DNA of 64,000 nucleotides from PNKC01 sp038323265 (GTDB lineage Bacteria > Chloroflexota > Dehalococcoidia > Tepidiformales > Tepidiformaceae), in assembly GCA_038323265.1 (NCBI GenBank), contig JBBQGT010000001.1, positions 1 through 64,000 on the forward strand, given 5' to 3'. Each line of letters opens with the position of its first letter. Within the stretch, counting starts at the first letter, position 1. Of the stretch, positions 16,371 through 24,202 are shown piece after piece. Below the pieces are notes generated by a model, which saw nothing but the letters and a program-made list of their open reading frames with translations, was not told the DNA's origin and searched no databases. Both the position numbers and the translations under genes were made by a program.

Positions 16371-17141
16371 CTAGCCCGGTTTCGTGGCCGCGAAGAGGGC
16401 GATTGGGATGCTGAATGCCCAGGGTGCGTCTTCGACTTCGAAGGCCGCGCGGAGAGTGGGCGTGGCATCGCGGAAGAGCTCGCGGAGCATGGCCACCTTC
16501 GCGGGGGGCGTGCGCATCCGTTCGACCCAGTTGGCTCCCTCCAGGCGAAGCGCGTAGCGGTCGAGGAGCGTTGGTTCGAAGCCGGCGACCTTGAGCATGC
16601 GCAGCCATTCGGTGGCGCGCCAGTTGCGCACATGGGACGAATCGCGGAGCAGTTCGAAGCAGTTGTAGAACGTGTCCTGTGTGGCGTCTTCAGGGGCGAT
16701 TGTATCGACGAGCAGGAAGCGGCCGCCGGGACGGAGGACGCGGAAAGCCTCGCCGAGGGCGCCCGCGGGGTCGGCATAGTGGTGGGCGTTGACGCGGCTG
16801 GTGATGACATCGAAAGAGGCATCGTCAAACGGCAGGGCAGAGACGTCGCCCTGCTCGAAGCTCATGTTGGTGAGGCCTCGTTCAGCGGCAAGCGCCGCGG
16901 CCGTCGTGAGCATCTCGGGGGTGACGTCGAGAGCGGTTACGTGCGCTGCTTTGGCGGCGGCGGCAAGGGCGGAGTGGCCGGCGCCGCAGCCCAGGTCGAG
17001 GACCCGCTCCGTGCCCGTCAGTTCGGCGGCAGCGATCATGGCCGCGAGGTCTGGGCCGTTAGCGTGGTAGGTACTGACGGCGTACGCGGCGGCCACGGCT
17101 CCGAATTGGTCGCGGACGGACTGGGTGGAAGACGTAGTCAC
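16371..17141 (-). CDS. Class I SAM-dependent methyltransferase (UbiE/MenG-like)
   Basis: A 256-residue methyltransferase with motif I VLDLGCGAGHSALAAA (about residues 48-63), motif II acidic end ALDVTPEML, motif III DVSALPFDDASFDVI and post-motif VLRPGGRFLLVDTIAPED. The arrangement is that of the Methyltransf_11 group, which includes menaquinone methylases and many natural-product enzymes; the substrate cannot be assigned. GTG 17141 has a strong GGAGGGA ribosome site. It is transcribed away from the LysR gene across a 92-base gap, a layout in which the LysR protein commonly controls the divergent gene. Confidence 0.86.
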   Translation of the reverse strand: MTTSSTQSVRDQFGAVAAAYAVSTYHANGPDLAAMIAAAELTGTERVLDLGCGAGHSALAAAAKAAHVTALDVTPEMLTTAAALAAERGLTNMSFEQGDVSALPFDDASFDVITSRVNAHHYADPAGALGEAFRVLRPGGRFLLVDTIAPEDATQDTFYNCFELLRDSSHVRNWRATEWLRMLKVAGFEPTLLDRYALRLEGANWVERMRTPPAKVAMLRELFRDATPTLRAAFEVEDAPWAFSIPIALFAATKPG

Positions 17142-17233
17142 GGCGATCCCTCCTGAGGACTGCGCCAGCGTAGGCGAGCGGACCGGCGCGGGTCTAAGAT
17201 ATGCTTCGCACGAAACACATAGCCGGAGAGCAT

Positions 17234-18172
17234 ATGGAACTGCATCAGCTTCGCTACTTGCGGGCGGTGGTCCGGGTGGGCAGCGTGACCAGAGCGGCAG
17301 AGGCGGAGCACGTCGCACAGCCTTCCGTGAGCAAGCAGTTGAAGTTGCTGGAACGAGAACTTGGCGTGCCGCTGTTCCATCGCGTTGGGCGCCGAGTCGT
17401 GGCGACGGAGAGCGCGCACGCCCTGGCCGATTGCGCAGACCGCGTGTTCGACGACATCGCATCGACGGTGGCCGGGCTTTCGGGAACGGCGAACAGCGGG
17501 ATGCTGCGCATCTGCGCGACGGAGACCGTCTCGGACAACCTGCTCCCGCTGGCATTGACCGCCTTGCGCGAGCGGTATCCCGCGGCGCGCATCCGGGTGG
17601 AGATGCTGGGCACGGACGACGGAATCGCGCGAGTGCTGGCGGACGAAGTGGACTTCGCGCTGGTGGTGCTGCCACTTGCCGACTCGCGACTGGAGGTCCA
17701 CGCGCTGCTGGAGGAGGAGGTGCTGCTGGCTACGCCGCGCGGGCACGCGTTTGCGGAGCTGAAGGCGGTGCCGATCGGACTGGCGCTGACTGATCCCGGC
17801 CTGCTGCTTTCGATGCCGGGGCACGGGCTGCGAGCGATGGTGGACGAGCACGCGGCGAGGCTAGACCTGACGTTGAACGGGCGCATCGAACTGCGCAGCC
17901 AGCAAGCGTTGCTGGCGATGGTGGCGGCTGGCGGGGGTATCGCGTTCGCGCCAGAGATGAGCTTGCGAGCGGCAACGGGCGTGGTCGCCGTGCCCCTGGA
18001 ACCGAGGCAGTGGCGACAGGTTGGATGGGTGCGAAGGCGTGGGCGGCACATCCCTCCGATTGGTTTACGGCTGTTAGAACTGTTCAGTGATTATGCCGCG
18101 CAACCTACCGTCGCTGGGGGCCGGGAAACGAGTGCCGCCGGGGTCTTGGAGGACGGTAAACGGGCCGGTTAG
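17234..18172 (+). CDS. LysR-family transcription regulator
   Basis: A 312-residue LysR regulator. The N-terminal winged helix is clear: MELHQLRYLRAVVRVGSVTR, then AAEAEHVAQPSVSKQLKLLE, then RELGVPLFHRVGRRVVATES. The following linker helix leads to a two-lobed periplasmic-binding-like effector domain (about residues 90-290). ATG 17234 follows GGAGAG; an in-frame ATG 33 bases earlier has no ribosome site. TATGCT at 17200-17205 could be its -10. Its best candidate target is the divergent methyltransferase gene, and itself. The effector is unknown. Confidence 0.9.
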   Translation: MELHQLRYLRAVVRVGSVTRAAEAEHVAQPSVSKQLKLLERELGVPLFHRVGRRVVATESAHALADCADRVFDDIASTVAGLSGTANSGMLRICATETVSDNLLPLALTALRERYPAARIRVEMLGTDDGIARVLADEVDFALVVLPLADSRLEVHALLEEEVLLATPRGHAFAELKAVPIGLALTDPGLLLSMPGHGLRAMVDEHAARLDLTLNGRIELRSQQALLAMVAAGGGIAFAPEMSLRAATGVVAVPLEPRQWRQVGWVRRRGRHIPPIGLRLLELFSDYAAQPTVAGGRETSAAGVLEDGKRAG

Positions 18173-18611
18173 TTTCGATTCGAAGGATTGACGTTGTTCA
18201 GTTCAGCATTTCAGATCCATAACAGAATTGCAGTCGACCGCTACAGAGCCGTAGGAAGAATCGCGGTTTTAGGGCAGAAATGCCGCACATCGTCATAACG
18301 GATGAGAAACACACGGGCTTTCTGCGGGCTTTCCAGCTGAAACCCTTAGGCCGGCGATAGGGCCTATTGAGTGGCTAGGATGGGATTGCCACATAACCCC
18401 AACGGGGCGTGAAAGTGTGTGCGAAGGGCGCGTTTTTTCACATAAAGCCGTTGTATCAGGACCCCAGCGGGACTACCGTACCGGACACGTCAGCCCCGGC
18501 AGGCGGTCCCAGTCCCCCGGCCCCCCGGCCCCCGGATCAGCGGAAGAGACAGCGATCACTGGCATTTTGAAAACCGCCACTTCAGTGTGGGAGAGAGGAG
18601 TTTGCGTTCGC
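18173..18611. other. Non-coding region upstream of dnaA-like gene
   Basis: About 440 bases with no convincing gene, slightly richer in A+T than its surroundings. Four CATAA-type sites occur in the same orientation (minus-strand TTATG): around 18215-18223, 18294-18299, 18389-18397 and 18439-18446. The last two read TTATGTGG and TTATGTGA on the minus strand. None equals the classical DnaA box TTATNCACA. They could be diverged boxes for the adjacent DnaA-like protein. A run of six T (18433-18438) precedes the last site. Confidence 0.4.
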
Positions 18612-19934
18612 ATGGAAATGTCACCGACAGCCCCCCGTGACCTTTCCGAAACGTGGCAGGCCGTGCTGGGCCGGCTGCAACTCGAAGTCTCACCGCATAG
18701 CTTTAACACCTGGCTTCGGGGCACGCGGGCGCTGCTGCTGGAAGGGGGCAAGCTGGTCATCGAGGCGCGGACGGCGCTGAGTTGCGAGTGGCTGAACATC
18801 AAACTGGGGGAAGTGGTGGCGAAATTCGCGGCGGTACAGGTGGGCCACGCGGTGGAAGTCGAATTCGTACCGCGCGGCAGCGTTCAGGCCGCCCAGGTCC
18901 TTCCCGTGGCTGCCATCGCGGCCCGAGTTGTCGCGCCGAGCGCCGTGGTTGGACGGGTTAACTGCGCGTTCACGTTCGAGCGGTACGTGCCAGGCGAAGG
19001 GAATCAACTGGCGTACGAATCGTGCACGCGGCTGTTGGACGGCGATGAGCAACCGATCAGCCCGGTAGTCATCTTTGGCGCACCGGGAATGGGCAAGACG
19101 CACCTGTTGCACGCGCTGGCCTGCCGTGCAGCGGCGGCGAACCGGCGGGTGGCGTGCCTGAACGCCGAGGAGTTCACCACACTCTTTCAGAACGCCATCC
19201 GCAACAAGGAGATGGACGCCTTCCAAGACTCCGTGCGGAGCGTCGACCTGTTCATCATCGATGACCTGCAGTATCTCGCCGGCAAGACGGGGACGCTCGA
19301 TCAACTGGTACACACGATCGATGCGGTGACGAATTCCGGCGGACATGTGGTGGTGGCGAGCGAGCGCCATCCGTTCGAGCTGGAGCTGCCTGAGCGGCTA
19401 TCCTCACGGCTGGCGGCGGGGATCATCACGCGAGTCGAGCCGTTCATCATGGAGGAGCGGCGAGAGTTCATCGATCACGTGGCGCGCAGCCTGCGGGCGG
19501 GGCTGCCGATGTGGGCCGTGGAGCGCATCGCCGGTTGCGAAATCCCCTCGACGCGGGTGCTGCAGGGCGCCGTGCATGCGGCGGTGGCGCTTGGGCGTTG
19601 CGGGCGGCTGGACCCGGCACGGCTGGATGCCGACCTGACGCGGGTGGCGACGGTTGATGCATCGCCGGCTGGCTGCGACGACCGCGAGACCCTCGAGGCA
19701 ATCGCGCGCTACTTCGAAACGTCATTCGAAGAACTGACCGGCCGTAGCCGGGTGACGGCGGTGAGCAATGCGCGGGCGATCGCGATCTTTGCGCTCAAGG
19801 CGCGGGGGCGGAGCCTTTCGCAGATCGCTTCGGTGCTGGGAAAGCGGGACCCGAGCACGATCAGCCAGCTGCAGGCGCGCGGAGCACGGCTGCTGGCGGC
19901 CGATGCGGTGTTGCAGGCGCGGCTGGCCGTTTAG
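18612..19934 (+). CDS. dnaA: DnaA-like replication initiator, divergent C-terminal domain
   Basis: A 440-residue protein with DnaA architecture. Domain I is at about residues 10-86 (TWQAVLGRLQLEVSPHSFNTWL). After a short variable domain II, the AAA+ domain starts near residue 118, with Walker A GAPGMGKT (156-163) and Walker B LFIIDDLQYLAGK (213-225). The Arg-finger region RLSSRLAAG and sensor region TRVLQGAVHAAV follow. Domain IV (about 360-430) contains LSQIASVLGKRDPSTISQL, where the DnaA signature normally reads RDHTT; the DNA-contacting His is Pro here. ATG 18612 has AGGAG 11 bases upstream. No dnaN or recF follows. It may be the true initiator of this lineage or a paralogue. Confidence 0.85.
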   Translation: MEMSPTAPRDLSETWQAVLGRLQLEVSPHSFNTWLRGTRALLLEGGKLVIEARTALSCEWLNIKLGEVVAKFAAVQVGHAVEVEFVPRGSVQAAQVLPVAAIAARVVAPSAVVGRVNCAFTFERYVPGEGNQLAYESCTRLLDGDEQPISPVVIFGAPGMGKTHLLHALACRAAAANRRVACLNAEEFTTLFQNAIRNKEMDAFQDSVRSVDLFIIDDLQYLAGKTGTLDQLVHTIDAVTNSGGHVVVASERHPFELELPERLSSRLAAGIITRVEPFIMEERREFIDHVARSLRAGLPMWAVERIAGCEIPSTRVLQGAVHAAVALGRCGRLDPARLDADLTRVATVDASPAGCDDRETLEAIARYFETSFEELTGRSRVTAVSNARAIAIFALKARGRSLSQIASVLGKRDPSTISQLQARGARLLAADAVLQARLAV

Positions 19935-20353
19935 GCCGGAGCGTACCGCCAGCCGGTCACCCTTTCCGGCGTGACTTCGATCAGCGGCAGCGATTCGAGG
20001 GCCATCGTGCCGTATTGCGGATAGCGCAGGCGAAGAGCGGCGAGGGCTTCAGGACGTTCCTGGCCACTGGCGACGATGGTCGCCTCGCCATCGATCCGGA
20101 CCCACGCGAGCTTCAGCCAGTCTCCCTCGTAGCGGTCGGCAAGGAGGCTGACGCGCGAGTCGCGACGGATGTTGCGGAGGCGCGCGAGTTGGACGCCCGG
20201 GCGCTTGGGTTTTTCATCGATGGCGATGACGATGGTATCGCCGAGGAGGACGAAGCAGACGGGCACAAGGTGCGGGCGGCCGTCGGAGGCGATCGTGCCC
20301 AGGCGGGCGACGGGGAGGGACTCAAGCAGTTCGCGTTGCCAGGGTTCGAACAT
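19931..20353 (-). CDS. Pyridoxamine 5'-phosphate oxidase-fold protein (F420/FMN type)
   Basis: A 140-residue split-barrel flavin/F420-binding protein. RLGTIASDGRPHLVPVCFVL is the first conserved strand pair, RNIRRDSRVSLLADRY the dimer-interface cofactor segment, and WVRIDGEA the following strand. The sequence matches the TIGR03668-type PPOX group found in actinobacteria and Chloroflexota, many of which use F420 to reduce unsaturated substrates. Its stop TAA overlaps the stop TAG of the dnaA-like gene by three bases (convergent). The start at ATG 20353 is the first Met of the family pattern; a longer open frame upstream overlaps the ROK gene and is not counted. Confidence 0.82.
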   Translation of the reverse strand: MFEPWQRELLESLPVARLGTIASDGRPHLVPVCFVLLGDTIVIAIDEKPKRPGVQLARLRNIRRDSRVSLLADRYEGDWLKLAWVRIDGEATIVASGQERPEALAALRLRYPQYGTMALESLPLIEVTPERVTGWRYAPA

Positions 20354-20419
20354 GAGCGCTACGGTGCGGCGGCCGGGCGGGCGGCGCAAGTCTGGCGCGA
20401 CGGTGGGGGGCGGCTTGAG

Positions 20420-20425
20420 TAGAGT
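20420..20425 (+). promoter_or_regulatory. -10-like TAGAGT of the ROK kinase gene
   Basis: TAGAGT followed by 6 bases and GTG 20432, the leaderless arrangement. Confidence 0.5.
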
Positions 20426-20431
20426 GAAGGC

Positions 20432-21385
20432 GTGACGCGCGTTGTGCTGGCTGCGGATTTCGGGGGGACGCATCTGCGGGCCGCCCTGGTGAGCGAAGAG
20501 GGCCACATTCTCCAGCGGCAGGAACACGACACTCCCGAATCGGCAACTCCGCAGAGCATCATCGGCGATGTGGTAGAACTTTTGGCGAGCGTCGCGGCGC
20601 TGGGCGACCAACGGCCGGAAGCGGCGTGCATTGCTACGGCGGGCCTGATCGATGCGGCGCGCGGCCGGGTGATCCTGGCGCCGAATATCCCCGGCTTTCG
20701 CAATTTGGTGCTGACAACGCCGATCGCCGAGCGCTTGAACATCCCGGCGTACATTGAAAACGATGCGAGCGCGGCGGCCCTTGGCGAGTTCCGCTTCGGC
20801 GCGGCCCGTGGCACCCGGCACCTGTTGCACGCGACGATTGGGACGGGCATCGGCGGGGGGATCGTCATCGATGGCAAGCTCTATCGGGGGGCGAAAGGCC
20901 TGGCGGGCGAGATCGGGCACATCATTTTGGACCCGGCGGGACCGCGCTGTAATTGCGGCTCTCGCGGCTGCCTGGAGGCGATGGTCAGTGGGGTGGCGTT
21001 CGCGGCGCGCGCCGAGCGGCTCATCGCGTCGGGAAAGTCGGCGATTCTCAAGGAGATCGTAGGCGGTCGCGAGCCAACGGCGGTTGACCTCTACGCGGCC
21101 GCTACGAAGGGCGACCAGCTATGCGAGGCGGAGATCCGCCACGGCGGGCACCTGCTGGGACTTGGGCTCGGCAGCCTGGTGAACGTGCTGAACCCGGACG
21201 CAGTGACGGTGAGCGGCGGCTTGCTGGCGATGGGTGAAATGCTGCTGGGGCCGATGAAGGCGGCGATGTTCTCGCTGGCGTACGGGCCCGCGGCTGGGAC
21301 GCTGCTGAAGGTGAGCACGCTGGGTGATGACGCGGGGCTGCTGGGCGCCGCGGCTGTGGCACTGGAGTATTTGGAGGCGGGGTAA
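20432..21385 (+). CDS. ROK-family sugar kinase (glucokinase-like)
   Basis: A 317-residue ATP-dependent kinase. ADFGGTHLRAAL is the N-terminal phosphate loop, ENDASAAALGEFRFGAARGT contains the catalytic Asp of the second motif, IGTGIGGGIVIDGKLYRGAKG is the sugar-binding loop with the following GEIGHI, and CNCGSRGCLEAM provides the zinc-binding cysteines of ROK kinases. The lack of an N-terminal DNA-binding domain favours a glucokinase or N-acetyl-sugar kinase over a regulator. It uses GTG 20432, with TAGAGT six bases upstream. It is divergent from the PPOX gene and convergent (6-base gap) with the large methyltransferase. Confidence 0.9.
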   Translation: MTRVVLAADFGGTHLRAALVSEEGHILQRQEHDTPESATPQSIIGDVVELLASVAALGDQRPEAACIATAGLIDAARGRVILAPNIPGFRNLVLTTPIAERLNIPAYIENDASAAALGEFRFGAARGTRHLLHATIGTGIGGGIVIDGKLYRGAKGLAGEIGHIILDPAGPRCNCGSRGCLEAMVSGVAFAARAERLIASGKSAILKEIVGGREPTAVDLYAAATKGDQLCEAEIRHGGHLLGLGLGSLVNVLNPDAVTVSGGLLAMGEMLLGPMKAAMFSLAYGPAAGTLLKVSTLGDDAGLLGAAAVALEYLEAG

Positions 21386-21391
21386 CTGCCT

Positions 21392-22927
21392 TCAAGCAGT
21401 GAGGAGGGCGGAATCGGCGAGGAACTGGAGCGCTTCTTCGAGGTCGTCCGGGAGCAACTCGGGGGCGTCGTCGCCGGCGAGTTTGGCAACTTCGCTGCGG
21501 AGGTCGCGTTCGAGGGTGCCTCGATCGCGGGCGCCATCGAGGAGGGACAACAGGAGGGCGGGCAGGCCATCCAACTGGATCATTTCGTGGCGGAGATTGG
21601 TGACCACCAGGTCTCCCTGGAGGGCGCTGTAGCGAGCGTAGCGTCCGGCTGTGGGCCGCTCACCGAGGGTGCGAGTGAAGCCGTCCGGAGAGAGCGTGAG
21701 CATCAACAGCTGGTCGGATTTGGCGAGCGCGGTGAGCAGGCTGGTGGCAAGGATCGGGCCGTGTTCTTTCACCGCATCTTCAGCAAGGCCGCAACGGGCG
21801 ACCGACTCGACGAGCAATTCTTCGAACGGGACTGACGAGGGGTACGCGTCGATCAGGAGGTTGAGGGCGGCGTTGGAGACGGGATGATCGGTGGCGAACG
21901 ATTCGCCGGTTTCGGCGCGATAGGTGACCACTCCGGGCACTGTGGGGGTTGCGCCTTCGGTCTCAACACTGGCGTTTGAACTGATGCGGAACTTGCGGAA
22001 GGTCTCGACGCGTGGGGCGAGGCGGCGTTCGATGGTGAGACCTGAGTGGCAGAGGAAGGTGCGGCGGAAGTAGCGCGAACGAAAGAAGTCGAGGTACTGC
22101 TCGATTTCAACGATGCTCGTTGCGCGCTCGGCGATGATGGCGCGAAGGTTTGGCGGCAGGTTGGTGACGAGCATGCTGGAAAGCTCTGGCTCGGCGAGGT
22201 ATTGCAGGCCTGCGGCGGCGGCGTTCGAGGCAAAGTCCGTGAAATAGAAGGCGTCGTTCGTGTCGCTCAACTCGTCGTGGTAGATGCCCTGGTTCGATCG
22301 GCCTTCGAGCGAGGACGTATAGAAGGCGAGGAGAGCGCCCTGCGGACCACGGCCCACCGGGACCGCGCCCGCGAGCTTGCGGGTAATGTCCAGGGCGTCG
22401 CGGACGCGTTCGCCGGGCCTTTCAACGTCGCGGGTGTGAAAGCGCATCATGTCGCGCACGTAGTTCTTGAACAGGCTGCCGGGCATTGCGTTGTAGCTGA
22501 TGTAGGCCACGCCATTCTTCGCGAGCGAGGACTTGCAGAGGCGGAGGAGCGCATCGCGGACGGGCGCTGACACCCACGAGTAGATGCCGTGGGCAACGAT
22601 GTAGTCGAACTGGCCCAGATCGTTGGGCGGATCGAGGATGTCACCGAATTGGAGGCGGACGTTGGGCAATCCAGTGGCGGCGATGACGCCCTGGCCGATG
22701 GCAATTTCGCGCTCTGAGTAGTCGAAGCCGATGAACTCGCTGCCGGGCAGGGATTCGGCCATAGGGATCAGGTTTTCGCCGGCCGCGCAGCCAATGTCGA
22801 GCACGCGGCAGTTTTCGGGGGGCGCGGGATCGAGGCCGAAAAGGTGGGCCATGGAGGCAAGGCGGTTGACGTGGCTGAGGACCTGTGCCGCTCCGTCATA
22901 GGGCACTTCGTCGTAGGGGTTGGACAT
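21392..22927 (-). CDS. Class I methyltransferase with methyltransferase-regulatory domain
   Basis: A 511-residue protein beginning with a SAM-binding Rossmann domain: CRVLDIGCAAGENLIPMAES (about residues 40-59), FIGFDYSEREIAIG, GDILDPPNDLGQFDYIVAHG. A methyltransferase-regulatory-type domain follows (about 215-300) and then a helical C-terminal part. This layout resembles bacterial protein-lysine methyltransferases first described in Rickettsia, which modify outer surface proteins. Whether the target here is protein or small molecule is not visible. YISYNAMPGSLFKNYVRDMM is a conserved block of that group. No clear ribosome site is seen before the ATG. Confidence 0.85.
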   Translation of the reverse strand: MSNPYDEVPYDGAAQVLSHVNRLASMAHLFGLDPAPPENCRVLDIGCAAGENLIPMAESLPGSEFIGFDYSEREIAIGQGVIAATGLPNVRLQFGDILDPPNDLGQFDYIVAHGIYSWVSAPVRDALLRLCKSSLAKNGVAYISYNAMPGSLFKNYVRDMMRFHTRDVERPGERVRDALDITRKLAGAVPVGRGPQGALLAFYTSSLEGRSNQGIYHDELSDTNDAFYFTDFASNAAAAGLQYLAEPELSSMLVTNLPPNLRAIIAERATSIVEIEQYLDFFRSRYFRRTFLCHSGLTIERRLAPRVETFRKFRISSNASVETEGATPTVPGVVTYRAETGESFATDHPVSNAALNLLIDAYPSSVPFEELLVESVARCGLAEDAVKEHGPILATSLLTALAKSDQLLMLTLSPDGFTRTLGERPTAGRYARYSALQGDLVVTNLRHEMIQLDGLPALLLSLLDGARDRGTLERDLRSEVAKLAGDDAPELLPDDLEEALQFLADSALLTA

Positions 22928-22978
22928 GTGGGTTCAAGCGTGAGGCACGTGGCGGCGTAGGGCAACGCCCCCGCCGGA

Positions 22979-23002
22979 CTCCTGACATGATGCTGTCAGG
23001 AG
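22979..23002. promoter_or_regulatory. Operator copy 1, CTGACA-N6-TGTCAG
   Basis: Perfect 9-bp inverted repeat CTCCTGACA-N6-TGTCAGGAG. Its core matches a second site 43 bases further on (centre to centre), which is close to four helix turns. Confidence 0.7.
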
Positions 23003-23024
23003 AGCGTGGCACGCGGCGATCTTC

Positions 23025-23042
23025 CTGACAGACTGGTGTCAG
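23025..23042. promoter_or_regulatory. Operator copy 2, CTGACA-N6-TGTCAG
   Basis: The same CTGACA-N6-TGTCAG core with a different N6. It lies 48 bases upstream of the VOC protein start. The WYL regulator encoded in the same operon is the obvious candidate to bind both sites. Confidence 0.7.
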
Positions 23043-23089
23043 TAGGGCTGTCGTAATGTAGCTGCGAACACATCACACAGGAGTTAGTT

Positions 23090-23449
23090 ATGGACGTCAC
23101 CGGATCCTTCATCAATATCACCACCGACGATGCTGCTCGTCTGGGGGCGTTCTACCGGGACACGGTGGGCCTCACTCAGGAGGAGGGCATGGGGCCGTAC
23201 GCCTTCAAGTTCGGCGGCACGACGCTCGCGTTCGACGGGCACAGCGAAACGCATGGGGCAGCGAAAGAGCCGGCGCGCGTGCTCTTCAGCATGTTCGTGG
23301 ACGACCTCGCAGCGGAGCAGAAGCGGCTTGAGGCGGCCGGCGTGAAGTTCTCGCGCACCGCCGGCAAGGAAGAATGGGGCGGCACCATCTCCACGTTCGC
23401 TGACCCGGACGGCAACCTCATGCAGCTCATCGAGTTCAAAGGGCAGTAA
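23090..23449 (+). CDS. VOC (glyoxalase/bleomycin resistance) family protein
   Basis: A 119-residue vicinal-oxygen-chelate protein with the two beta-alpha-beta-beta-beta halves: FINITTDDAARLGAFYRDTV at the start and LFSMFVDDLAAEQKRLEAAG in the middle, ending DPDGNLMQLIEFKGQ with the usual metal-ligand Glu of the last strand. Such proteins chelate a metal and act on glutathione-like adducts, aromatic diols or antibiotics; no substrate is assignable. ATG 23090 follows AGGAG. It is the first gene of a two-gene unit with the WYL regulator (6-base gap) and sits behind twin operators, so its expression is probably inducible. Confidence 0.88.
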   Translation: MDVTGSFINITTDDAARLGAFYRDTVGLTQEEGMGPYAFKFGGTTLAFDGHSETHGAAKEPARVLFSMFVDDLAAEQKRLEAAGVKFSRTAGKEEWGGTISTFADPDGNLMQLIEFKGQ

Positions 23450-23455
23450 CGCCGC

Positions 23456-24157
23456 TTGCGACGTGCCGACCGCCTGTTTCAGATCATCCAGCTTCTTCGG
23501 CGGCGGCACGTTGTCACGGCGGCATTCCTTGCGCGCGAACTCGAAGTCTCGGAGCGCACGGTTTACCGCGACATCCGGGACCTGGTCAGTTCGGGAGTGC
23601 CGATTGATGGCGAGGCAGGGGTGGGCTACACGCTGCGCCGGGGATTTGACCTACCGCCGCTGATGTTCACCGAGCCGGAGCTCGAGGCGATGGTGCTTGG
23701 GGCGCGCGTTGTTTCGAGTTGGGGCGATCAGGCGCTTGGCCGGGCGGCGAACGACGCCCTGGCGCGGGTCGAAGCGGCGTTGCCGGACCGACTACGCGAA
23801 AAGCTGACGAACACACCGCTGTTCGCGCCCGGGTTCCACGTCCCACCGGAGACGATCGCCTCGCTGACGCCGCTGCGGGTGGCGCTGGAGGAGCGGCGGA
23901 TCGTTTGGGTGCGGTATGAGGACGGGGCCGGCGAATCCACGGAACGCACACTGCGGCCGGTTGGGCTGTTCTTCTGGGGCTATCGCTGGTCACTGAGCGC
24001 GTGGTGCGAGATGCGCCAGGATTTTCGCAGCTTCCGACTGGACCGCATCCGGCAGATGGAGTTGCGCGAAGAGCGCTTCACACCCCAGCCGGGGCAGACC
24101 CTGGCGGACTTCTTCAAGATGCACGAGGCGGAAACGGGCGTGACGCGCGACGACTGA
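23456..24157 (+). CDS. WYL-domain transcription regulator (YafY type)
   Basis: A 233-residue regulator. An N-terminal HTH_11 winged helix (RADRLFQIIQLLRRRHVVTA to YRDIRDLVSSGVPIDG) is followed by a WYL-type C-terminal domain (about residues 135-225), in which WYL is replaced by VWVRYEDGAG and the usual LxPxG region reads TLRPVGLFFWGYRWSLSAWC. WYL domains sense nucleic-acid or small-molecule ligands. TTG 23456 is the only start that keeps the complete helix-turn-helix; it is translationally close to the VOC gene. It probably represses its own operon through the CTGACA-N6-TGTCAG sites. Confidence 0.88.
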   Translation: MRRADRLFQIIQLLRRRHVVTAAFLARELEVSERTVYRDIRDLVSSGVPIDGEAGVGYTLRRGFDLPPLMFTEPELEAMVLGARVVSSWGDQALGRAANDALARVEAALPDRLREKLTNTPLFAPGFHVPPETIASLTPLRVALEERRIVWVRYEDGAGESTERTLRPVGLFFWGYRWSLSAWCEMRQDFRSFRLDRIRQMELREERFTPQPGQTLADFFKMHEAETGVTRDD

Positions 24158-24164
24158 GGTGGGC

Positions 24165-24170
24165 TACACT
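24165..24170 (+). promoter_or_regulatory. -10-like TACACT of the MBL hydrolase gene
   Basis: GCTACACT 33 bases before ATG 24203. The same GCTACACT octamer precedes mnmA. Confidence 0.4.
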
Positions 24171-24202
24171 GCGGCGACTTTCCTCTTCGAAGGTGACGCC
24201 TA

